Below, piece after piece: positions 5,674-9,963 of a DNA stretch of 9,963 nucleotides (its first letter is position 1; every line of letters begins with the position of its first letter). The notes under the pieces were generated by a model. The model was given only the letters and a program-made list of their open reading frames with translations, was not told the DNA's origin and did not search any database. The DNA is from Alphaproteobacteria bacterium (GTDB lineage Bacteria; Pseudomonadota; Alphaproteobacteria; Rs-D84), in the NCBI GenBank assembly GCA_024402735.1, contig JAKSTE010000017.1:1-9963 (forward strand). Direction: 5' to 3'. A program made the translations under genes and the position numbers.

Positions 5674-6966
5674 TTATTTTAAAATATCGCCGGCTTTTAT
5701 ATATTCTGGACTGCCTGTTTTTAATTTCTTTTGAGCTTTTTTTGCGTGCTGTCTGGCGGCGTTTTTATCTCCGTTCATTAAATAAAATTCAGCCAAAGCC
5801 CATTCGGAAATACCTTCTGGGGATACTTTTGCTAATATCCAGTATGCCAAAGGAGTAGGGTCTACCAAAATAACATGTTTACATAATTCAGATGCTCTTT
5901 GTAAATCATCCGCCTTTCTACGTTCTGATAAAACTAATGCTAAAGCAGATTCTATCTGTGGTGCATTATTAGAATATTTTAAACTGTTTTCGTATGCTGA
6001 CACGCTATCATCATAATGTCCATATTGATATTCTATGTCGCCAAGTAATTCATAAAAATAGGGGGAAGAAGGGTTCCTGCCTATTAAAGTACCAGTTCCT
6101 ATTAAAGCACTTTTAAGATTTCCTCGTTGCATATATGCAATAGCTCTAGCGTATATTGCTGCATGTGATTTGTCTTTGTTAGGATATTTAGCTATAACTG
6201 TTTCCTGAGTGTCCAAATATCCAACTAGTTTAGCTCTGATTAATTCGAATTGTTCTTGTTCCTTTTTAGCTATATTAGGATCTTGTTTTACAATATTCTT
6301 AGAGTTTTTGATTTTTTCTTTAGTGTTATTTAATCTCTCAGATGTTAGAGGGTGATTTACATTGTTTGGATTAATTCGTTGTTCTATTGCTTCATTAATA
6401 TTTTGAATTTGTTCAAAAACTTCTAAGAAACCATTAGGATCTTGTTTTGCTTTGATCATTAGTTCTATTCCAAGATCATCTGCCATACGTTCTTCATCTC
6501 TAGAAAAAGAAAGTAGGGATTGTTGTGCTATACCTGTAGCTCCAGCTATTACACCTGCACCTGCAGAAGGATTACCACCGGCAACCATTAATCCTATACC
6601 TAAAGCTTGAATAATTATAGCTCTTGTCATTTCTGCGGACATTCTATCTGACATTTGTACTATATGCCCACCAATAGTGTGTCCTAATTCGTGCGCTACT
6701 ACAGCTCTTAATGCGTTAGGAGTCTTTATCTGTTTAAGTAAACCTGTGTATATAAAAATATCTTCACCACCACGTACAAAAGCGTTAAATTCGTCGCTTC
6801 TTACCAAGTAAATTTTTAAGCTGTTTTCGGGAATCTTAGCTGCCTTTGTAATAGGAGCAATAATATCTGTAACTTGTTTTTCTATCTCAGTATCATTTAT
6901 AAGAGTTAAAGCCCAAGAGTTGCAGGAAAGAATAATGCCAAATAATATAAATAGTATTTTTTTCAT
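5674..6966 (-). CDS. Periplasmic M48 zinc metalloprotease with TPR tail (BepA/YfgC-like)
   Basis: BepA-type proteases degrade or help assemble outer-membrane proteins in the periplasm. The 430 residues start with a signal peptide (MKKILFILFGIILSCNSWA, cleavage near 19). FNAFVRGGEDIFIYTGLL (60-77) precedes the zinc site H92-E-L-G-H96. The third ligand is expected at E159 in SRDEERMADDLG, the usual SRxxExxAD pattern. The hydrophobic Gly/Ala-rich segment at 115-147 is typical of the family and is not necessarily a membrane span. From about 245 onward, helical TPR-like repeats occur (AIAYMQRGNLKSA, LLGDIEYQYGHYDDSVSAYE). The sequence at Cys15 (ILSC) is a poor lipobox, so a lipoprotein is possible but unlikely. 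The start is supported by GGAG (6978-6975) in the end of recG, 8 nt from the ATG; the two genes are 3 bp apart. Orthology to BepA rather than LoiP or HtpX is inferred from the TPR tail. Confidence 0.92.
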   Translation of the reverse strand: MKKILFILFGIILSCNSWALTLINDTEIEKQVTDIIAPITKAAKIPENSLKIYLVRSDEFNAFVRGGEDIFIYTGLLKQIKTPNALRAVVAHELGHTIGGHIVQMSDRMSAEMTRAIIIQALGIGLMVAGGNPSAGAGVIAGATGIAQQSLLSFSRDEERMADDLGIELMIKAKQDPNGFLEVFEQIQNINEAIEQRINPNNVNHPLTSERLNNTKEKIKNSKNIVKQDPNIAKKEQEQFELIRAKLVGYLDTQETVIAKYPNKDKSHAAIYARAIAYMQRGNLKSALIGTGTLIGRNPSSPYFYELLGDIEYQYGHYDDSVSAYENSLKYSNNAPQIESALALVLSERRKADDLQRASELCKHVILVDPTPLAYWILAKVSPEGISEWALAEFYLMNGDKNAARQHAKKAQKKLKTGSPEYIKAGDILK

Positions 6967-6969
6967 TTC

Positions 6970-9039
6970 CTATGCTCCAGCTATAGTTGAGCAGTCAAAG
7001 ATCAATCGTAAATCTTTTGACCAAACATCTGTTTCTTCAAAATTATTCATAGCAGCACTTTGTGCTAATTTGAATAAATCTCTATGTTCTCTATAATCTA
7101 CAAAATGATATTGGATCCAACCGCTTTGTTTTGTTCCTAATAGTTCTCCGACTCCACGCATCATCAAATCTTGTTCTGCTATAACAAAACCATCTTCTGT
7201 TTCGCATAAAACATCTAAACGCTTTAAGCCGTCTGGAGATATATTGTTGCCATATAACAATATGCAATAGGATTGAAGATTTCCTCTTCCAACTCTACCT
7301 CTTAATTGGTGTAGGGCAGCTAATCCAAAGCGCTCTGCATTTTCTATAACCATAATTGTTGCACTAGGAACATCAATGCCAACTTCTATAACAGTCGTAG
7401 ATACGAGAACTTTCATATCAGAATTTGGATCTGCAAAAGTTGCCATAACAGCATCCCTTTGTTTTTTATCCATTTGGCCATGACATAATCCTGTATGAGG
7501 AAAATATTTTTTTAGTTCTTCATAACGAGATTGTGCGGCTGTCATATCTATAGATTCAGATTCTTCCACCAATGGACAAACCCAGAATATTTTTGCACCT
7601 TTTGCAACTTGTGGAGCAATTCGTTCAATAAGTTCTGTAGTACGTAATACAGAAATTTTAGATGTTTTAATAGGTATACGACCAGCTGGTTTTTCGTTTA
7701 TAATAGAAATATCCATATCTCCATACATAGTCATAGATAAAGTTCTTGGAATAGGGGTCGCAGATAAAGCTAACATATCTGGATTTGTACCTTTAGATAA
7801 TAAAGCTGTGCGTTGTGCAACACCAAACCTATGTTGTTCATCTATTATAACTAATCCTAAATCTTTATAAATTACATCTTCAGAAAATAGGGCATGAGTT
7901 CCTATGATAATTTTTGTTCGACCGGATCTTAATGAAGTCAGTTTTTCTCTTCTGCTGACACCTTTATCTCTACCTGTTAGTAAATCACAAACAATACCTA
8001 TCTTTTCACACATAGCAGATATTTTTATGAAATGTTGTTGTGCTAGGGTGTCAGTCGGAGCCAATAGCGCTGTCTGTGCTCCGCTTTCAGCCATTTTTAT
8101 AGCAGCAGCGATTGCTACAATTGTTTTACCGGAACCAACATCACCTTGAACCAAACGCATCATAGGTGTTGGTTTTTTCAAATCATCAAATATTTCTTGT
8201 ATAACGTTGTTTTGAGCGTTAGTTAAAGAGAAAGGAAGAGAAGAATAAAGTTTGTCTAATAAGTCATATTTTTTTTGTCTGATAGGACGTAAATTTTTCT
8301 GTTCTTTACGTGCTCGTCTATTTATAGCGATTGCTGTTTGATGAGCTAATAATTCATAGTAGGCTAACTTAGAAATATATTTACTATTTGGGGTTAGATC
8401 GTTACTTGTTTCTGGGTAGTGAATATGCTCCAAAGCATCTACGAATTCCAACATGTTAGACGTAGGATTTGCTGTGGCAATTCGTTCGTGTAAAGCTGTA
8501 AATATTTGATCTCTAATATTAGAAAAGTTCTTTTGTGTAATACCTTCGCCAGAAGGGTAAATGGCTTGGTGAGTTGGAATCTTAGAAACGTTTTCTGGAA
8601 GCTCTATGAAGTCAGGATGATTAATAATAAATGAATTTCCCCGTGAAGATTTTTCTATTTTTCCACTAATAATTCTCCACTCTCCTATGGGTAATTTTTC
8701 TGTCCAATAATCTAAAAATTTTACATTAAAAAATTGAATTGTAATTTGATTACCAAATTTATCAGTACAAACGATTTGTGTCGGAAGACGTCTACCTTTA
8801 AAAACACCACCGTGTTTATGTGATTTTATAAATACTGATAAAGTAATAACGTCTCCTATTTGTGCCTCTGTAACAGAATCTAATATCTCTCTTGGTTTGA
8901 CGTATGATGGCTTGTGTAACAGAAAATCTAAAACCCTTCTGCCACCAAGAATATCAGCATATCTAGCGGCCAAAACAGGTCCTACACCACGAATAAATTG
9001 TAAATCAGTATTAAAAAAATCAAAAATTTCTTTGTTCAT
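6970..9039 (-). CDS. recG: ATP-dependent DNA helicase RecG
   Basis: RecG reverses stalled replication forks and processes branched DNA such as R-loops and Holliday junctions. From the ATG at 9039 it has 689 residues, the family norm. The N-terminal wedge/OB domain begins with LQFIRGVGP and covers about 10-150. The superfamily 2 helicase motifs follow: Walker A GDVGSGKT (299-306), DEQH (400-403), SATPIPRT (426-433), TTVIEVGIDVP (548-558) and QLRGRVGRG (578-586). The C-terminal segment GELLGTKQSGW and FVDYREHRDLF match RecG rather than PriA or Mfd. A TTG at 9054 would add five residues. No ribosome-binding site is visible for either start. It stands first in the minus-strand block and ends in TAG, 3 bp before the M48 gene. 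Confidence 0.97.
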   Translation of the reverse strand: MNKEIFDFFNTDLQFIRGVGPVLAARYADILGGRRVLDFLLHKPSYVKPREILDSVTEAQIGDVITLSVFIKSHKHGGVFKGRRLPTQIVCTDKFGNQITIQFFNVKFLDYWTEKLPIGEWRIISGKIEKSSRGNSFIINHPDFIELPENVSKIPTHQAIYPSGEGITQKNFSNIRDQIFTALHERIATANPTSNMLEFVDALEHIHYPETSNDLTPNSKYISKLAYYELLAHQTAIAINRRARKEQKNLRPIRQKKYDLLDKLYSSLPFSLTNAQNNVIQEIFDDLKKPTPMMRLVQGDVGSGKTIVAIAAAIKMAESGAQTALLAPTDTLAQQHFIKISAMCEKIGIVCDLLTGRDKGVSRREKLTSLRSGRTKIIIGTHALFSEDVIYKDLGLVIIDEQHRFGVAQRTALLSKGTNPDMLALSATPIPRTLSMTMYGDMDISIINEKPAGRIPIKTSKISVLRTTELIERIAPQVAKGAKIFWVCPLVEESESIDMTAAQSRYEELKKYFPHTGLCHGQMDKKQRDAVMATFADPNSDMKVLVSTTVIEVGIDVPSATIMVIENAERFGLAALHQLRGRVGRGNLQSYCILLYGNNISPDGLKRLDVLCETEDGFVIAEQDLMMRGVGELLGTKQSGWIQYHFVDYREHRDLFKLAQSAAMNNFEETDVWSKDLRLIFDCSTIAGA

Positions 9040-9103
9040 ATCTAAATGTAGCAAAATAATACCGTTGGATTCAATTAAAAACTAAATTAATAAAAGGTTG
9101 ATA

Positions 9104-9133
9104 GGTATAAAATTTGATATATACTTTTGCCAA
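9104..9133 (-). promoter_or_regulatory. Possible promoter of the recG-smpB block
   Basis: On the minus strand TTGGCA (9133-9128) and TATACC (9109-9104) are separated by 18 bp. The start would be near 9097, with a leader of about 57 nt to the recG ATG. The -10 is a weak match and AT-rich chance pairs abound here, so this is tentative. No other good minus-strand candidate stands out between recG and trpS. Confidence 0.35.
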
Positions 9134-9148
9134 AGTAGCCTTATAATG

Positions 9149-9177
9149 TAGATATAAATTAGTATTTATGTTATAAT
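9149..9177 (+). promoter_or_regulatory. Putative promoter of trpS with extended -10
   Basis: TATAAT (9172-9177) is preceded by TGT, giving an extended -10, and by a partial -35 TAGATA (9149-9154) at 17 bp. The transcript would start near 9184, leaving a leader of about 21 nt. That leaves no room for a T-box or attenuator. A small AT-rich inverted repeat (9154-9159 with 9164-9169) sits in the spacer and may be an operator or chance. Confidence 0.55.
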
Positions 9178-9204
9178 AATACTCAAAGCTATATGGGGTT
9201 AAAT

Positions 9205-9963
9205 ATGAAAAGCCAAGATAGAGAAATTTTATTAACTGGAGACAGACCTACTGGTAGATTGCATTTAGGTCATTATGTTGGTTCTCTTAGAAAAAGAGTA
9301 GAGTTACAAGATAACCCTAAGTATAAGCAATTTGTTTTTATTGCGGATTTACAGGCTTTAACTGACAACGCCAGAAACGCAGAAAAAATTCGTACAAACT
9401 TATTAGAAGTAGCTTTGGATTATTTAGCTGTGGGTATAGATCCTAAAAAAACAACAATTTTTGTTCAATCCCAAATTCCTGAATTAGCAGAATTAACTAT
9501 GTACTATATGAACTTGGTAACATTATCTAGATTACATAGAAATCCTACAATTAAAGCTGAAATTAAAGATAGAGGATTTGGAGATAATATACCTACAGGA
9601 TTTATGACTTATCCTATTAGTCAGGCTGCAGATATTACAGCTTTTGGTGCAAAATATGTGCCAGGAGGTGCTGATCAAGAGCCTATAATAGAACAAACAA
9701 GAGAAATAGTACGTTCTTTTAATTCTATTTATGGTGATGTACTTGTTGAACCAAGTATGATTTTATCAGATAACAGTGTTTGTCAGCGTTTACCAGGAAT
9801 AGATGGTAAGGGTAAAATGAGTAAGTCTTTAGGAAACGCTATATATTTAGCTGATGAACCAAATGAAATTAAGAAAAAAGTAATGAATATGTATACAGAT
9901 CCTCTACATATAAAAGTTGAAGATCCTGGAAAAGTTGAGGGAAACCCTGTGTTTGTGTATCTT
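9205..9963 (+). CDS. trpS: Tryptophanyl-tRNA synthetase, N-terminal part (truncated by window edge)
   Basis: Charges tRNA-Trp with tryptophan in the cytoplasm. The 253 visible residues hold the class I Rossmann core. TGDRPTGRLHLGHYVGSL (11-28) contains the HIGH-type H20-L-G-H23. IADLQALTDN spans 46-55, and GFMTYPISQAADI (132-144) plus PGGADQEP (153-160) form the Trp pocket and dimer region. LPGIDGKGKMSKSLGNAI carries KMSKS at 204-208. The C-terminal anticodon-binding part is beyond the window. The ATG follows GGGG at about 7 nt. TGDRPTG in place of the usual SGxQPTG places it in the TrpRS variant that I associate with Clostridia, Lactobacillales and Fusobacteria, not with standard alphaproteobacteria; that assignment is from memory. 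It diverges from recG. Confidence 0.96.
   Translation, partial: MKSQDREILLTGDRPTGRLHLGHYVGSLRKRVELQDNPKYKQFVFIADLQALTDNARNAEKIRTNLLEVALDYLAVGIDPKKTTIFVQSQIPELAELTMYYMNLVTLSRLHRNPTIKAEIKDRGFGDNIPTGFMTYPISQAADITAFGAKYVPGGADQEPIIEQTREIVRSFNSIYGDVLVEPSMILSDNSVCQRLPGIDGKGKMSKSLGNAIYLADEPNEIKKKVMNMYTDPLHIKVEDPGKVEGNPVFVYL

Noticed and set aside
6922..6927. Lipoprotein cleavage site (ILSC) in the M48 protease
   Set aside because: It fits the lipobox poorly, and an ordinary signal peptidase site follows at SWA.
2365..9039. Reassigned TGA codon, as in some reduced alphaproteobacteria
   Set aside because: No gene here ends in TGA, but nine genes is a small sample in AT-rich DNA. Trp is encoded by TGG, and no gene needs an in-frame TGA to reach normal length.
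9178..9204. T-box or trp leader-peptide attenuator before trpS
   Set aside because: The leader is only about 20 nt from the predicted start, too short for either.
1..9963. Mobile element, CRISPR array, toxin-antitoxin or defence operon
   Set aside because: No transposase, integrase, direct-repeat array, terminal inverted repeats or defence-type domains were seen on either strand.

Overview
The window is AT-rich (by eye about one third G+C; not computed) and carries a dense bacterial core-gene segment with no mobile element, CRISPR array, rRNA or tRNA that I can see. The organism is most likely a low-GC, probably host-associated or gut alphaproteobacterium. HU, the delta-prime subunit, the S11 carboxypeptidase, the M48 protease and RecG all read like alphaproteobacterial versions, and the dac-holB-tatD neighbourhood is a reduced form of an alphaproteobacterial cluster. 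Trp is encoded by TGG and the nine visible stop codons are seven TAA and two TAG. The standard code therefore fits.

Layout, left to right. (1) 1-725, minus strand: 5' part of alaS, running off the left edge. (2) 726-834: a short divergent promoter region. (3) 835-2323, plus strand: an unrecognised three-helix membrane protein, then HU, then a small membrane-anchored EF-hand protein. Each has its own sigma70-like promoter. The HU leader forms a very long 5'-terminal hairpin, and HU ends at a clear intrinsic terminator. (4) 2337-2366: a bidirectional terminator between converging transcripts. (5) 2365-9039, minus strand: a tightly packed six-gene block transcribed recG, M48 protease, D-Ala-D-Ala carboxypeptidase, holB, tatD, smpB. 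Neighbouring genes overlap or lie within 46 bp of each other. (6) 9040-9204: divergent promoters. (7) 9205-9963, plus strand: 5' part of trpS, running off the right edge.

The six-gene block joins DNA maintenance (RecG, clamp-loader delta-prime, TatD nuclease), envelope upkeep (M48/TPR protease, peptidoglycan carboxypeptidase) and ribosome rescue (SmpB). Their order looks more like genome compaction than one pathway. HU adds chromosome architecture, and the two synthetases at the edges supply alanyl- and tryptophanyl-tRNA.

The items most worth a second look are the roughly 24-bp hairpin at the 5' end of the HU transcript, the EF-hand protein with a histone-like Lys/Thr/Ala tail and a Cys/His cluster, the unrecognised membrane protein with two probably periplasmic cysteines, and the two synthetases, whose signatures look unlike standard alphaproteobacterial ones. 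I see no defence system, biosynthetic cluster or other clearly new multi-gene system here.
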